Source of the DNA: Halobacillus sp. Nhm2S1
GTDB taxonomy: Bacteria; Bacillota; Bacilli; Bacillales; Halobacillaceae
Direction: 5' to 3'
Assembly (NCBI RefSeq): GCF_019599545.1
Contig: NZ_JAIEZV010000003.1
Span: 648,409 to 712,408 of the forward strand
Length of the DNA: 64,000 bases
This document shows, in pieces, positions 63,689 to 64,000 of this stretch. Under the pieces are notes generated by a model. That model saw only the letters and a list, made by a program, of their open reading frames with translations. It searched no databases and was not told where the DNA came from. Numbering within the stretch: position 1 is the first letter of the stretch; each line of letters opens with the position of its first letter. Both the position numbers and the translations under genes were made by a program.

Positions 63689-63837
63689 TGTCTACATCCT
63701 TTCTCTCCTAAATAAATTTTCATTTATTACATTTCAGTTTATTTCCATGTACTCAACGGTTGGATCAGCTTAGTAAAAAATTAAGAGTTCTATGTACACT
63801 ACTATTTTACCAAAAGTTTTCAGATATCCATAACTAA

Positions 63838-63871
63838 ACAACCCTTCAGGAATATTCCTGAAGGGTTGACG
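63838..63871 (-). terminator. Terminator of the rRNA operon
   Basis: ACCCTTCAGG-(6)-CCTGAAGGGT forms a perfect stem a few bases past the 3' end of 5S rRNA on the minus strand, followed by TGTTTAGTT. Confidence 0.8.
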
Positions 63872-63877
63872 TATAAC

Positions 63878-63990
63878 GTGGCGGCGTCCTACTCTCACGG
63901 GGGTAAACCCGACTACCATCGGCGCTGAAGAGCTTAACTGCTGTGTTCGGCATGGGAACAGGTGTGACCTCTTCGCCTTCACCACCACAT
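63878..63990 (-). rRNA. rrf: 5S ribosomal RNA
   Basis: The minus strand matches bacterial 5S rRNA: TGGTGGTGAAGGCGAAGAGG near the 5' end, CACACCTGTTCCCATGCCGA, GCGCCGATGGTAGTCGGG, and GTGAGAGTAGGACGCCGCCA near the 3' end. The remainder of the rRNA operon (23S, 16S) would lie beyond 64000. Ends are approximate to a few bases. Confidence 0.95.
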
Positions 63991-64000
63991 CAATATAAAG

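Overview
The window reads as a chromosomal core segment of a Gram-positive, low-to-moderate GC member of the Bacillaceae, most likely a halophilic or halotolerant relative of Halobacillus, Thalassobacillus or Pontibacillus. The genus is inference. The support is the near-complete synteny, from memory, with the ytk-ytf region of Bacillus subtilis (moaB, ackA, ytxK, nadK2, ytcJ, thiI, nifZ, ezrA, hisJ, refZ, ytsP, dgcP, rpsD, tyrS, acuABC, motPS, ccpA, aroA, ytxGHJ, murC, sftA, ytpQRP, ytoQ, ytoP, ytzB, ytnP, trmB, ytmP, ytlRQP, pepV, ytzE, rsuA, ytgP, ytfP). Sodium-driven MotPS stators and very acidic tails on SftA and a penicillin-binding protein also fit a salt-adapted cell. The window ends in a 5S rRNA gene on the minus strand, so an rRNA operon lies just to the right.

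Layout. 1-8.5 kb: alanine dehydrogenase (5' part only), a YtkK-like SDR, an NCS1 permease, a 38-residue ORF, a universal stress protein, ecsC-moaB, acetate kinase with a CcpA (cre) site, YtxK and NAD kinase. 8.5-9.1 kb: non-coding, filled with copies of a dispersed palindromic repeat. 9.1-20.5 kb: amidohydrolase, the NifZ-ThiI sulfur relay, EzrA with a small membrane partner, HisJ, RefZ, free methionine sulfoxide reductase, the diguanylate cyclase DgcP, and rpsD with a long leader. 20.6-31 kb: tyrS under a tyrosine T-box, a class A PBP, acuABC, motPS and ccpA. 31-42 kb: aroA (chorismate mutase-DAHP synthase), the ytxGHJ stress operon behind a clear SigB promoter, murC, a nicotinate phosphoribosyltransferase, sftA, ytpR/Q/P. 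42-50 kb: an orphan PTS-type IIC protein, a chemoreceptor, ytoQ, a DUF84 NTPase, ytoP, ytzB, ytnP, trmB. 50-64 kb: ytmP, lipid kinase YtlR, an EAL phosphodiesterase, ytlQ-thpR-MFS, pepV with a K+ channel, ytzE, rsuA, the MurJ-type flippase YtgP, ytfP, two small hypothetical genes and 5S rRNA.

How the genes connect. Carbon overflow and its control sit together: ackA, the acuABC acetyl-CoA synthetase control genes, and ccpA, whose predicted operator lies upstream of ackA. Cell envelope and division genes recur (ezrA, murC, ytgP, PBP1A, sftA). Both a c-di-GMP synthase and a c-di-GMP phosphodiesterase with a complete catalytic set are present, along with motility genes. Sulfur transfer to tRNA (nifZ-thiI) and tRNA/rRNA modification (trmB, rsuA) are also represented.

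I found no phage, insertion sequence, CRISPR array, defence island or secondary-metabolite cluster. The most unusual non-coding material is a large multi-arm palindromic repeat family. Its copies all lie in gaps between convergent genes.
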